64,000 nt of DNA. Origin: JANXXV01 sp038200305 (GTDB taxonomy: Bacteria; Acidobacteriota; Terriglobia; Bryobacterales; Bryobacteraceae). The translations under genes and the position numbers were made by a program. Positions 43,265 through 52,468 of the stretch are shown piece after piece. The stretch lies in the NCBI GenBank assembly GCA_038200305.1, contig JBBPYD010000104.1, positions 13,848 through 77,847 on the forward strand, given 5' to 3'. Each line of letters opens with the position of its first letter. Positions within the stretch are counted from its first letter, which is position 1. A model generated the notes under the pieces. It ran no database searches. It saw only the letters and a program-made list of their open reading frames with translations, and had not been told where the DNA came from.

Positions 43265-44275
43265 ATTTTCGACCATTAACTTATTAACGACAGCATCGGT
43301 GAATTGGGAGGTGCCTACGGTGCCTCCCACGTCCGATGTTAGGAACTTCCCGTCAGCGTAAACACTCTCAATCGCGGTATGCAGCCGGACGGATGCTTCC
43401 TTTTCGCCGATGTGATCCAACATCATGACGGAGGACAGCATGAGCGCCGTCGGATTCGCAATTCCCTTCCCAGCGATATCCGGCGCGCTCCCGTGGACCG
43501 CTTCGAACACCGCGCTGGTTTCGCCCATATTCGCGCCAGGGGCGATACCGAGTCCGCCCACCAAGCCGGCCGCAAGGTCCGAGGCAATGTCGCCGTAGAG
43601 ATTGGGCATCAGCAGAACGTCAAATGTTTCGGGCCGCATCACAAGCTGCATGGCGGCGTTGTCGACGATCAGTTCCTTGTATTCGATCTCCGGATATTCA
43701 CTCGCCACCTCGCGGCAGCATCGGAGAAACAGACCGTCGCTGAGCTTCATGATGTTTGCTTTGTGGACGGCGGTAACCTTCTTGCGTCCGAGTCTGGCGA
43801 AGTTGAATGCCGCCCGCGCGATGCGGATAGAGGCGTAGCGAGTAATGATTTTCAAGCTTTCGACGACATCCTTGATGATTTCGTGTTCGAGCCCCGAGTA
43901 GACATCTTCCGTGTTTTCACGGAAGATCACCATATCGATATTCACGTCCATGTAACGCGTTTTCACACCCGGAAGCGTGCGGACCGGACGGACATTCGCG
44001 AATAGATCCAGCTTCTTCCGCAGCGCCACGTTGACACTCGGGAACCCTCCGGCAATGGGAGTCGCGACCGGTCCTTTCAGCCCCAAGTGGGTGCGGTCCA
44101 GAGATTCCAGCACGTGTGGCGGTAGCACTTGACCAGCCTTGGTGATCACATCCGCGGTGAGTTCCACGCGTTCCCATTCGATCTTCACGCCGGTGGCGTT
44201 TACGGCTCGAACAGTGGCGTCGGCTACTTCGGGACCAATACCATCTCCAGGGATCAACGTGACGGAGTAAGACAC
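43256..44275 (-). CDS. NAD-type isocitrate dehydrogenase (IDH/IMDH family)
   Basis: A 339-residue member of the beta-decarboxylating dehydrogenases: VTLIPGDGIGPEV, VIFRENTEDVYSGLEH, AVHKANIMKLSDGLF and LYGDIASDLAAGLVGGLGIAPGAN. The length and the ENTEDVYSG loop match the short NAD-dependent isocitrate dehydrogenases rather than 3-isopropylmalate dehydrogenase; homoisocitrate dehydrogenase remains possible. It would convert isocitrate to 2-oxoglutarate in the TCA cycle. No leuC/leuD lies nearby. Confidence 0.88.
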   Translation of the reverse strand: MSYSVTLIPGDGIGPEVADATVRAVNATGVKIEWERVELTADVITKAGQVLPPHVLESLDRTHLGLKGPVATPIAGGFPSVNVALRKKLDLFANVRPVRTLPGVKTRYMDVNIDMVIFRENTEDVYSGLEHEIIKDVVESLKIITRYASIRIARAAFNFARLGRKKVTAVHKANIMKLSDGLFLRCCREVASEYPEIEYKELIVDNAAMQLVMRPETFDVLLMPNLYGDIASDLAAGLVGGLGIAPGANMGETSAVFEAVHGSAPDIAGKGIANPTALMLSSVMMLDHIGEKEASVRLHTAIESVYADGKFLTSDVGGTVGTSQFTDAVVNKLMVENLS

Positions 44276-44313
44276 TCTCAGATTATAGCGGTCACGTTTA
44301 AAATAGAAGGTTC

Positions 44314-45867
44314 ATGGCCAAAATTCAACGCGCGTTGCTGAGTGTCACTGACAAGACCGGTTTGGTCGAATTCGCCCGGGGACTGAGTGAATTGGGGGTC
44401 GAGCTGATCTCCACTGGTGGCACCGCTTCCGTGATTCGCGATGCGGGCCTGGGGGTGAAGGACATCTCCGATATGACCGGTTTTCCTGAGATGCTGGATG
44501 GCCGTGTGAAGACGATCCACCCGCGGGTTGCGGCTGGCGTGCTTGCGATTCGGAGCAATCCGGAGCACATGGGCGCGCTGCAAGAGCATTCGATTGGAAC
44601 CATCGATATGGTGGTGGCGAATCTGTATGCGTTTGAGAAGGTGGCCGCGAATATGGACGCTTCCGTTCATGACCTGATCGAGAATATCGATATCGGCGGG
44701 CCCACCATGATCCGCGCCGCAGCGAAGAACTATCAGGACGTGGCTGTGGTGGTTTCGCCTGGCGATTATCTGCCGATCCTGCAAGAACTGCGGGCGAATG
44801 CCGGCGAGCTTTCCATTGCCGCGTGTTGGCGGCTGGCAAAGAAGGCGTTCGCGTTGACGGCGAGTTACGATCGGGCGATTACGGCGCGGCTCGGCAGTAT
44901 CGAATGGGACGGCGGTGCGTTCCAGGATACGCCCACTGCTCTGCCTGCCGTGCTGGACGTACATGCAGAGCGCACCACTGTGCTGCGGTATGGGGAAAAC
45001 CCGCATCAACAGGCGGCGCTGTATTCGCTGAAGCGCGGAGGAATTGCGGCGGCTGAGCAGCTTCATGGCAAGGAGCTTTCGTACAACAATCTGGTGGATC
45101 TGGATGCGGCTTGGCATTTGATCCGGGAATTTGAGAGGCCTGCGGCGGCCATTATCAAGCATACGAATCCGTGTGGGTGCGCTGAGCAGGCGTCGCTCGC
45201 GGAGAGTTACCGGAAGGCTTTGGAGGCGGACCCGATTTCGGCATTTGGCGGGGTGCTGGCTTTCAACCGCACGGTGGATGAGGAGACGGCGATGGAAGCC
45301 GTGAAGATTTTCACGGAGGCGATTGCCGCTCCGGATTATTCGGCCAAGGCGCTGTCGATTTTGGGTGCGAAGAAGAATCTTCGCTTGTTGAAGGTGAGCC
45401 CAGGAGCGGAGGAGTTGGTGGTGAAGTCGATTAACGGTGGCTACCTGGCTCAGACGGCTGACCTGTACAGGTTGGATCGTGCGGCTGCGCAGGTGAAGAC
45501 CGAACGGGCTCCGACGGACGAGGAATGGACGGCACTGGAGTTCGGCTGGAAGGTTTGCAAGCACGTGAAGTCGAATGCGATCGTGTACGCCAGGGCCGGC
45601 CAAAGTGTCAGCGTGGGCGCGGGACAGATGAGCCGGGTGGACTCGGTGAAGGTGGGGGCAATGAAGGCGGTGCTGCCGCTGAAAGGTACGGTGCTTGCTT
45701 CGGACGCATTCTTCCCGTTCCCCGATGGTGTGGAAGAGGCGGCGCAGCACGGAATTACGGCTGTGATTCAGCCTGGCGGTTCAGTAAAGGATCAAGACGT
45801 GATTGCGGCCGCAAACCGGCTGGGACTGGCGATGGTCTTTACGGGTGTGCGGCATTTCCGGCATTAA
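44314..45867 (+). CDS. purH: Bifunctional AICAR formyltransferase / IMP cyclohydrolase
   Basis: A 517-residue enzyme catalysing the last two steps of IMP synthesis. The N-terminal MGS-like cyclohydrolase domain shows LISTGGTASVIRDAG and EMLDGRVKTIHPRV. The AICAR transformylase domain has ALYSLKRGG, AAIIKHTNPCG with the catalytic Lys-His pair, and SDAFFPFPDGVEEAA. Length is normal for the family. It is divergent from the isocitrate dehydrogenase gene. Confidence 0.97.
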   Translation: MAKIQRALLSVTDKTGLVEFARGLSELGVELISTGGTASVIRDAGLGVKDISDMTGFPEMLDGRVKTIHPRVAAGVLAIRSNPEHMGALQEHSIGTIDMVVANLYAFEKVAANMDASVHDLIENIDIGGPTMIRAAAKNYQDVAVVVSPGDYLPILQELRANAGELSIAACWRLAKKAFALTASYDRAITARLGSIEWDGGAFQDTPTALPAVLDVHAERTTVLRYGENPHQQAALYSLKRGGIAAAEQLHGKELSYNNLVDLDAAWHLIREFERPAAAIIKHTNPCGCAEQASLAESYRKALEADPISAFGGVLAFNRTVDEETAMEAVKIFTEAIAAPDYSAKALSILGAKKNLRLLKVSPGAEELVVKSINGGYLAQTADLYRLDRAAAQVKTERAPTDEEWTALEFGWKVCKHVKSNAIVYARAGQSVSVGAGQMSRVDSVKVGAMKAVLPLKGTVLASDAFFPFPDGVEEAAQHGITAVIQPGGSVKDQDVIAAANRLGLAMVFTGVRHFRH

Positions 45868-45878
45868 ACGCCGCGGCT

Positions 45879-46784
45879 TCATTGCAACCGGTTGTTGAGA
45901 ATTGCGGCCAAGCGGTAGCCCGCCAGTCCGATGCGCTCTTTCGCCGTCTTTAGAAGTTGTGCGCGGTACTCCGCGGGGACACTTGGAGCGGGCATATTGG
46001 GTGCGTCCGGACCTAGTGAATACACCACTGACTTCGCAAGTTGAACGCTTTCCGCCACCCATGAATTCGTATCCAGACGGATAACCGGGTCCGCCGGTGC
46101 AGTGAGTCCTCCGGCGATTGCAGCCAGTTCCGCCCCGGAGTTTATTTTCGGAAGCGCATCGTCCCAGAGTTTGTGAACGTTCTTTGCTGGATCTTCGATT
46201 ACAAACAAATTGCCGCCTTGATCGCCGCGATCCCGTTTTGTAATTTCATCCAGATGCCGGCCGCTGAATCGAGATACACAATGCAATGGCTGATGGATAT
46301 CGCCGATTAAGTGAACAAGCCAGGCTAAGTTGTACGGCGTTAAAGGCTCATTCCGCAGCGCATCCAGCCGGCTCCAAATATTGCGGACGTCTGGCTCCAT
46401 ACCCGCTTGCCCGCTGGCGATGTACGGAAGGTCGGTATAGTGCCAGTTTTTGTGCATCTTCATGTCGGGAAAACCGGGTAGCTGGGGAGTTGGATGCGGA
46501 TCGCGGAAGCCGTCATCCCAGAACCGTGAATCTCCCTTGATCTGGTCGGGCCAAACTGAAGAACGGAGGAACGCCTCCAGGCCCCGGTCAGCGCCGTCTG
46601 GCATGCCGTTCACCCACGATTCATAGTCAGGGTGCGTTTTCAAAATCGAATCAACCTGCACTTTCACCTCAGGCGAGAGGTGCTGGTAGGCGACGTACGC
46701 CACGGCCATGTGGCCGTCCTTATTCCACGCCGACAACGAAGAGACAGAAAAGAGGAGGACGAGAACCGCAGGCCAGGCTCTCAT
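45879..46784 (-). CDS. Secreted S1/P1-type nuclease
   Basis: A 301-residue protein with a signal peptide (MRAWPAVLVLLFSVSSLSA). Cleavage would leave the mature N-terminal Trp (WNKDGH) whose backbone and side groups bind zinc in S1/P1 nucleases. Further zinc ligands lie in SSVWPDQIK, MHKNWHYTD and LVHLIGDIHQPLHCVS, the last being the His-x3-Asp-x-His-x-Pro-x-His signature. It should degrade single-stranded nucleic acid for phosphate or nucleotide scavenging outside the cytoplasm. Zinc triad apparently intact. Confidence 0.92.
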   Translation of the reverse strand: MRAWPAVLVLLFSVSSLSAWNKDGHMAVAYVAYQHLSPEVKVQVDSILKTHPDYESWVNGMPDGADRGLEAFLRSSVWPDQIKGDSRFWDDGFRDPHPTPQLPGFPDMKMHKNWHYTDLPYIASGQAGMEPDVRNIWSRLDALRNEPLTPYNLAWLVHLIGDIHQPLHCVSRFSGRHLDEITKRDRGDQGGNLFVIEDPAKNVHKLWDDALPKINSGAELAAIAGGLTAPADPVIRLDTNSWVAESVQLAKSVVYSLGPDAPNMPAPSVPAEYRAQLLKTAKERIGLAGYRLAAILNNRLQ

Positions 46785-46785
46785 G

Positions 46786-47514
46786 TTAGGTCGAACTCGC
46801 CGCGGATGCGCTTGCCCAGTCTTCCGGCGCTGTGCCTTCCGGAAGCAAAAGACCCTTATCCAGATGCCGGATCTTGGTGGCGAATTTCGCCGCGTGCGGG
46901 TCGTGCGTGACCATCACGATGGTTTTCCCATATTCTTTATTTAGCCGCGACAGGAGCGTCAAGACATCCTGGGCCGATTGCGCATCCAGATTTCCGGTAG
47001 GCTCATCGGCCAGAATCAGGTCGGGATCGGTAACCAGCGCGCGGGCTATGGCGACGCGCTGTTCCTGACCGCCGGAGAGCTGACGCGGCATGTGCCCAAG
47101 GCGATCGCCCAATCCAACCAGCTTCAGAGCCGTCTGGGCGTGTTCTAGCCGTTCTTTTTTCTTCAGATTCGTAAGCTTCAGCGGCAGCTCCACATTTTCG
47201 AGCGCAGTCAGCACTGGAATGAGATTGAAAGACTGGAAAATGAACCCAATGTGTTCGTTGCGCCAGTGCGCAATCGCGCGATCACTCAGTGCCCGGAGAT
47301 TCTCCCCCAGGACCGCGATTTCACCGGATGACGGGCGATCCATCGCTGCAATCAGATGCAGCAGCGTCGATTTTCCGGAACCGGACGGACCCATGAGTGC
47401 GACAAATTCACCCTTGTGGATCTCGATATCGACGTCTTGCAGCGCAACCACCTTGAATTCGTCGCGGACGTACTGCTTGCCCAGATTTTTGGTTTCGATT
47501 ACGACATCGCTCAT
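46786..47514 (-). CDS. ABC transporter ATPase (MacB/LolD type)
   Basis: A 242-residue ATPase: Walker A GPSGSGKST, Q-loop FIFQSFNLIP, signature LSGGQEQRVAIARAL, Walker B LILADEPTGNLD and the His in VTHDP. The NLIPVLTALENVELPL stretch is typical of the MacB/LolD/FtsE group that works with FtsX-like permeases. It is the last gene of a four-gene set with an HlyD adaptor and two permeases, and therefore a tripartite-type exporter or lipoprotein/peptide extrusion system. Confidence 0.93.
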   Translation of the reverse strand: MSDVVIETKNLGKQYVRDEFKVVALQDVDIEIHKGEFVALMGPSGSGKSTLLHLIAAMDRPSSGEIAVLGENLRALSDRAIAHWRNEHIGFIFQSFNLIPVLTALENVELPLKLTNLKKKERLEHAQTALKLVGLGDRLGHMPRQLSGGQEQRVAIARALVTDPDLILADEPTGNLDAQSAQDVLTLLSRLNKEYGKTIVMVTHDPHAAKFATKIRHLDKGLLLPEGTAPEDWASASAASST

Positions 47515-47518
47515 AGCA

Positions 47519-48868
47519 CTATCCTTGTTTTACAAGGACTTTATCGCCATCCTTGAGATCCGCCGGAGGGTTCACGATTAGATCCTCACCGCCGATGAGA
47601 CCTTCATCGACGCGAATGCCCTGTGACGTAACCGGTCCGGTTTTGATGGCGCGCTTCACGGCTTTCCCTTGGAAGATGATGAATACGGAATCGTTCTTCA
47701 CAGCGGCAGCCGGCACAAACACAACCGGCTTAGCGGCGGCGGCGCTACCGGGTGAGGACTTCTCTTCGTTATAGAATGCTACGCTCGCATTCATTTCGGG
47801 ACGAAGATAATCATCCGGATTGAGAACTTTAACTTTGACCTGAACGGTGGCCTTTTGACGATTTGCTTCCGGTGAGATTTCGTGGATTGCTCCTTCGTAC
47901 TTGCGGTCCGGATATGCATCGGTCGTGATGATACCTTTCTGCTTCGGGCCGAGCTTGGCGAAGTCGTTCTGGTTGATATCCAGTTCCACTTGCAGGTCGT
48001 TCAGATCGGCTAGAGAAACGACGTATCCCTTTGCGCCACGGTCGCCGACAAAGCTGGTGGTCACGAACTCACCCTTCTCCACGGCTCGCTCGAGAATCGT
48101 ACCGGTGACCGGGGCCTTGATGATGGTATTGGAAAGCTGTGTTTCCGCGAACGCTACCACGCCGCGTGCCTGTTCAATCTGACCGCGCACGGCATCCACC
48201 TGTTCAATGCGCGGGCCGATGCGGATGAGTTCGGAGGATTTTTCGAGGGAACCTACTCGCGCTACCTGACTGTCATACCGGGCCTGCGCATCATCGAGAG
48301 CTTGCTTGGAAAGAACGCCTTGGCTGACAAGCTCTTTCGTTCTGTCCAGGGTAATGCGGGCGTTCTGCAAATCCGCGCGCGCCACATTCAGATCGGCAGT
48401 GGCACGCGAGATCTCTTCCGGACGCGAGCCGTTTTCGAGCTCTTTCAACCGGGCCTGAAGAGCCAACAAACTTCCACGCGCCTGCTGCAATTGCGCGCGG
48501 TACTCGTCGTCTTCCAGACGGACAATTGTTTGCCCTTCACGAACTTTGTCCCCTTTCTCAACTCCGATCCATGCTACGCGTCCTATCACCTTCGAAGCCA
48601 CCTGTATGTTGTGTGCGGCAATGATGTAGCCAGTCGCATTCAGAATAATGCTGTTCCCGGACTTCGAACCGGCGGATACGGCGGACCGGACGCGCACTGT
48701 CTCTACTTCGGTAGCCGCGTTCAACTTGCCATAAACAAAACGGCCCATGCCGAGCAGGATCAGCAATACAATTCCCGAAACGATCCATCGAGTAGCCCAT
48801 GGGGAGGGTTCGCTGGAACGCCGCTTTGCGCTGCGGTCGATCCTCAGACTTTTTAATTCAGTTTCCAT
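47519..48868 (-). CDS. HlyD/MacA-type periplasmic adaptor
   Basis: A 449-residue membrane fusion protein: cytosolic Arg-rich N-terminus, one membrane anchor (WIVSGIVLLILLGMGRFVYG), biotinyl-lipoyl-like domain (AHNIQVASKVIGRVAWIGVE), a long coiled hairpin (residues about 130-230) and beta-barrel. It should connect the inner membrane permease to an outer-membrane channel. No TolC-like gene is in the window. Gaps to both neighbours are 4-6 bp. Confidence 0.92.
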   Translation of the reverse strand: METELKSLRIDRSAKRRSSEPSPWATRWIVSGIVLLILLGMGRFVYGKLNAATEVETVRVRSAVSAGSKSGNSIILNATGYIIAAHNIQVASKVIGRVAWIGVEKGDKVREGQTIVRLEDDEYRAQLQQARGSLLALQARLKELENGSRPEEISRATADLNVARADLQNARITLDRTKELVSQGVLSKQALDDAQARYDSQVARVGSLEKSSELIRIGPRIEQVDAVRGQIEQARGVVAFAETQLSNTIIKAPVTGTILERAVEKGEFVTTSFVGDRGAKGYVVSLADLNDLQVELDINQNDFAKLGPKQKGIITTDAYPDRKYEGAIHEISPEANRQKATVQVKVKVLNPDDYLRPEMNASVAFYNEEKSSPGSAAAAKPVVFVPAAAVKNDSVFIIFQGKAVKRAIKTGPVTSQGIRVDEGLIGGEDLIVNPPADLKDGDKVLVKQG

Positions 48869-48874
48869 AGTTAT

Positions 48875-50041
48875 CTACACTTCACGCAGGGCCACCAGGA
48901 TCTCTTTCTTTGCGGCATTGCGGGCAGGAAACAGACCGCCGATAGCTCCCATGAACAGGGCGAATAAGATACCAATCAGCATGATCAGCGGCGTGACACG
49001 GAACCGGAATGCAATCTCGCTGAACGTCTTAAAGCTCCCAATTCCAGTGGTGATGTTATTCAACGGAAGCACAAGAATGCAGCCAAGTATGCCGCCGAGG
49101 GCCGACAACAGCAGGGACTCCACAAAGAAACTCATCAGAATGCCGCCGCGGGAAAAACCGAGCACTCGAAGCGTTCCGATCTCCTTTGCACGGCGCGATA
49201 CGGCCGCGTACATCGTATTCATTGCCGCAAAACAACTGCCGACTGTCATGATGATGGCCACGAAAATACCCAAGAATTCAATCGGCGCGGCAGAGTTGGT
49301 CTGCGATTCGAAATATTCCTTTTCGGGAACGGCATCGACGTTCAATTTCTGGTCGGTCTTGATGTCGTTGATGAGCGCGGTGGCGGCAACCGGATCAGTG
49401 GCGCGGACCAGAGCGGAACTCAGCACTTCAGAGCGATTGTAATCGGAACTGACCTGGTTCAGATCGGCAAAGATCTCGCTATTCACGGCGGACTCGCCCG
49501 CACTCATAACCCCAACCACTTCCCAGTCGCCACGCCCAAATTTCAGTTTGCTTCCAATGCGGGCATTTGGGTAGCGCTTTTCGATGGACTTCCCAACCAC
49601 GATTTCACGGCGGCCCGATTGGAACCAGCGCCCCGAATCGACTTTCAATCCCTCCCGCATCTCCAGGCCGATTGGCGTGATACCCCGGAGCGTTACATTC
49701 ATGCCGGACGGGCTATCCACACTTTCGAGATTGATGACCGTCACCATTTCGAGAGATGCCAGCGGCTCGCCAGCTTGATTGCGGGCGATGCCAGGTTTGA
49801 ATTTCAGATCCTGATAAGCACCACGGGTAAAGTTGCTGTTCAGTTCCGCGGTGGATCCTTTCCGCATGATCAAAACCTGGAGTGGATTTCCACTAGATTG
49901 AAATGCGCTCTGCAGACCGGCGACCAGCGCCAGAACCGCGAGCAGAACCGAAACAGTCAATGCCACTCCAAGGGCTGTCATCAGAGTAGTGGTCTTACGG
50001 ACCGTTAGATTGCGGAGATTGTAAGCAAGGGGAATCGCCAT
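48875..50041 (-). CDS. ABC transporter permease (FtsX/MacB type)
   Basis: A 388-residue permease. A first membrane segment near residue 20-40 (VRKTTTLMTALGVALTVSVL) is followed by a large extracytoplasmic domain. A C-terminal FtsX block of three membrane segments contains AAMNTMYAAVSRRAKEIGTL and RVLGFSRGGI. It is 12 bp downstream of a paralogous permease, and the two probably form a heterodimer. Confidence 0.92.
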   Translation of the reverse strand: MAIPLAYNLRNLTVRKTTTLMTALGVALTVSVLLAVLALVAGLQSAFQSSGNPLQVLIMRKGSTAELNSNFTRGAYQDLKFKPGIARNQAGEPLASLEMVTVINLESVDSPSGMNVTLRGITPIGLEMREGLKVDSGRWFQSGRREIVVGKSIEKRYPNARIGSKLKFGRGDWEVVGVMSAGESAVNSEIFADLNQVSSDYNRSEVLSSALVRATDPVAATALINDIKTDQKLNVDAVPEKEYFESQTNSAAPIEFLGIFVAIIMTVGSCFAAMNTMYAAVSRRAKEIGTLRVLGFSRGGILMSFFVESLLLSALGGILGCILVLPLNNITTGIGSFKTFSEIAFRFRVTPLIMLIGILFALFMGAIGGLFPARNAAKKEILVALREV

Positions 50042-50053
50042 GATCAGAAGTAC

Positions 50054-51205
50054 CTATCCGCTGTAGCGCAATGAATCGAGAATGGGAGTTCGAGACGCGT
50101 TCCAGGCCGGAATAAAAGAGCTGGCTACGCCTATACACACACCGATAACAAGAATGAGTGCCGCGACGGACGGCTCCAGGGTGAGGGTTTTCAGTTGGAT
50201 GATGAACGCGGGCGCCTGCCGGACCAGATAGGTCAAGCCGCTGGCCATCAAACATCCAATCACGCCGCCGATGAGTGAAAGAAACGCCGCCTCGCCGAGA
50301 ATAATTCCCAGGATGGATGAGTTCGTGAAGCCAAGCGTTTTCAGCACACCCACCTCACGAACGCGCTCCCTGACCGACATCGCCATGGTGTTGGCCGAGA
50401 CCAGAAGGATAGTGAACGTGACGGCGCCGCAGATGCTCAACAGGAACATTTTGACGTTACCCAGGAACGAGATGAAACCTAACTGGAACGCCTGCTCAGA
50501 TTCGGTTCTCGTCTGAATGGGGGCATTGCGGTATTGATCGTCGATCTCTTTGGCGATACGCGGGACTGAATCCGGACTGTCGGCCAGAATCACGAATGTA
50601 CCGGCGAAATCCCTGCGTCCGGCTGAAAGACTCTCGAACAGGTAGTCGAGATTAAAGTAAAGACTTGCATTGTTCTCGGGCGCATCGTAGATCGCGCGAG
50701 TGGTCAACTCGAGTGTGACCGGAAAGATATCGCCCACCAGTGTGACGCGGTCGCCAAGTTTGATGTTGTACTTGTCGGCAATCGCACGGCCGATCATACA
50801 GGCGGAGCGTTCGCGAAGAAACGCCTTCTTCTCCTCTTCCGATGTTTTGTATTCCGGATATAAAGTGAAGAGCCGGCTGGGCTCGATGGCGAAGCGGGCG
50901 AAGATATTTTTCGGGTCCTTATAGACTCCCCCGAACCACTGCATCACCATGGCCTCGCGGACGCCAGGAACCTGCAAAATCTTCTGGCGATAGGAGATCG
51001 GCATCACCGTGGCCAGCGAAATCCGGTTGCGGGTGACCAGGCGAAGAGCTTGCTCCGGGGTTGCCTGGCCGAAGTAGAAGGCATGATAGATCGCCATCAG
51101 TACGCCCAGAAGGCAGAGCGAAGCCGCAACGCTGCAGATGGTCAAAATGCTGCGCCGGCGGTTACGCAACCCGTTCTTCAAAATCAACGGAAGATACCGA
51201 ATCAT
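50054..51205 (-). CDS. ABC transporter permease (FtsX/MacB type)
   Basis: A 383-residue permease and first gene of the exporter set. It has membrane segment 1 (SILTICSVAASLCLLGVLMA), a periplasmic domain and an FtsX block with TMAMSVRERVREVGVLKTLG. Two separate permease genes plus a separate ATPase, rather than a fused MacB, point to a LolCDE- or YknXYZ-like exporter. The substrate is not evident. Confidence 0.92.
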   Translation of the reverse strand: MIRYLPLILKNGLRNRRRSILTICSVAASLCLLGVLMAIYHAFYFGQATPEQALRLVTRNRISLATVMPISYRQKILQVPGVREAMVMQWFGGVYKDPKNIFARFAIEPSRLFTLYPEYKTSEEEKKAFLRERSACMIGRAIADKYNIKLGDRVTLVGDIFPVTLELTTRAIYDAPENNASLYFNLDYLFESLSAGRRDFAGTFVILADSPDSVPRIAKEIDDQYRNAPIQTRTESEQAFQLGFISFLGNVKMFLLSICGAVTFTILLVSANTMAMSVRERVREVGVLKTLGFTNSSILGIILGEAAFLSLIGGVIGCLMASGLTYLVRQAPAFIIQLKTLTLEPSVAALILVIGVCIGVASSFIPAWNASRTPILDSLRYSG

Positions 51206-51251
51206 ATATATCTAGGGTACATCGGCGCACGGGACCGAGTACAGTGATGAG

Positions 51252-51734
51252 GTGACAAAATACTCCGGCGAAAGCGCTGAATCGGCGGACGAGGGCTTCA
51301 TGGGCGCCGCACTCGAATTGGCACGGGAGGCCGGGGTTGCAGGCGAGGTGCCGGTCGGCGCCGTCCTTGTAATCGATGGCGGGATTGCCGGCCGGGGTTT
51401 CAATCGGCCGGTGTCAACGCACGATCCGACTGCTCATGCCGAAATGCTTGCGATTCGCGAAGCTGCCACAGCGATGGGTAATTACCGGCTGACCGGATCG
51501 ACGCTGTACGTCACTCTGGAGCCATGCCCGATGTGCGCGGGAGCGGTGGTGAATTCGCGCGTCAGCCGGTTGGTTTTTGGCGCTCGAGACCTGCGATTCG
51601 GGGGGGTGCGGAGCAAGTTCCGGTTAGCCGACTCCGAGTTGTTGAATCATCGGGTTTCCGTGGTGGAAGGTATCCGGACGGCCGAATGCGTTGAGCTGCT
51701 GCAGAGCTTCTTTGCGAAACGGCGGCCGCTGTGA
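51252..51734 (+). CDS. tadA: tRNA-specific adenosine deaminase
   Basis: A 160-residue deaminase starting at GTG 51252. Zinc-binding residues are visible as THDPTAHAEMLAIRE (His62, Glu64) and LEPCPMCAGAV (Cys92, Cys95). The pattern EVPVGAVLV and the C-terminal FGARDLRFGGVRSKF are typical of TadA, which makes inosine at the wobble position of tRNA-Arg(ACG). An ATG 15 codons later would also leave the domain intact. It is divergent from the ABC permease genes. Confidence 0.9.
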   Translation: MTKYSGESAESADEGFMGAALELAREAGVAGEVPVGAVLVIDGGIAGRGFNRPVSTHDPTAHAEMLAIREAATAMGNYRLTGSTLYVTLEPCPMCAGAVVNSRVSRLVFGARDLRFGGVRSKFRLADSELLNHRVSVVEGIRTAECVELLQSFFAKRRPL

Positions 51735-51742
51735 CATTGCCC

Positions 51743-52387
51743 CTAATTTGGCTTCGTTTTGCCAATTTCCTTGATTCTGATATTTCGGAACATCACAATG
51801 CTGGTTCCGTCATGCAATTGGAGACCGATGGGTCCGGTCTTGCTTCGTTTAGGATCACCGGGATTTTCCATAACTAGCTGTCCGTTCAGTTTCACCCGGA
51901 TCATGTTATTCCGGGATTCGATGTCCATTGCGTTCCAATCGTTGTCTATTTGAGCGCCGGTTTTGGCTGCCTCAAACAGGTAGAGGCTGCCCGTGGGGTA
52001 CTTATCCTTATACCCGTTACTGATCTGGATCTCATAGCCGACATGCGAGGGGGTGTGCTGCGGATCGGCTTGCGCTCCAAAAGAGTGAATGGCGCGGGTG
52101 GTGTCCCGCAGAGAAACTCCGCTGTTGCCGCCCAGGCGTGTCCACCATTCCAAGTGCAAATCGAATTCACCAAACTCCTTGTTTGTATAAAGCCATGACT
52201 GATTTGGGTTCGTTTTCGCAATTTTCGTTATATCGCGCTGACCCAGAAGGGTCCCGTCCCTCATCACTGTCCATACGCCATCTCCGACGGCCTGCCACCC
52301 ATCCAGGTTCTTTCTATTGAACAGGTCGGCGGCTTGCGCGTTTGAAACGGCAAGGAAGAGAAGCAGACAAGCTGGCAGATTCATCAT
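51743..52387 (-). CDS. Secreted DUF1080 (3-keto-disaccharide hydrolase-like) protein
   Basis: A 214-residue protein with signal peptide (MMNLPACLLLFLAVSNAQA). DUF1080 features are LFNRKNLDGWQAVGDGVWTV, FDLHLEWWTRLGGNSGVSL, VGYEIQISNGYKDKYPTGSL, DWNAMDIESRNNMIRVKLNG and IGLQLHDGTSIVMFRNIRIK. It is shorter than the paralogue at 5458-6246 but contains the full domain. It stands convergent with tadA (8 bp apart). Confidence 0.87.
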   Translation of the reverse strand: MMNLPACLLLFLAVSNAQAADLFNRKNLDGWQAVGDGVWTVMRDGTLLGQRDITKIAKTNPNQSWLYTNKEFGEFDLHLEWWTRLGGNSGVSLRDTTRAIHSFGAQADPQHTPSHVGYEIQISNGYKDKYPTGSLYLFEAAKTGAQIDNDWNAMDIESRNNMIRVKLNGQLVMENPGDPKRSKTGPIGLQLHDGTSIVMFRNIRIKEIGKTKPN

Positions 52388-52400
52388 CGCAAGAATGATA

Positions 52401-52449
52401 TGACAAAAAGAGAGCGGTTACAAACGTGGGAACCGGCATAACCGCTCTC
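52401..52449 (-). terminator. Rho-independent terminator of the zinc-finger/HTH gene
   Basis: Perfect 11-bp inverted repeat gagagcggtta (52410-52420) and taaccgctctc (52439-52449) around an 18-base loop. On the minus strand it is followed directly by CTTTTTGTCA-like U-rich sequence. It lies 20 bp past the stop of the gene at 52469-53068 and before the DUF1080 gene start, so it should end that transcript. Confidence 0.75.
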
Positions 52450-52468
52450 GGAGAGTAGATGGAGTAGA

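Noticed and set aside
44278..45750. Minus-strand frame of 490 residues
   Set aside because: Antisense shadow of purH; Arg/His-rich with no motif.
46786..47514. Considered as the missing ccmA
   Set aside because: The NLIPVLTALENVELPL stretch and its FtsX/HlyD neighbours place it in the MacB/LolD group.
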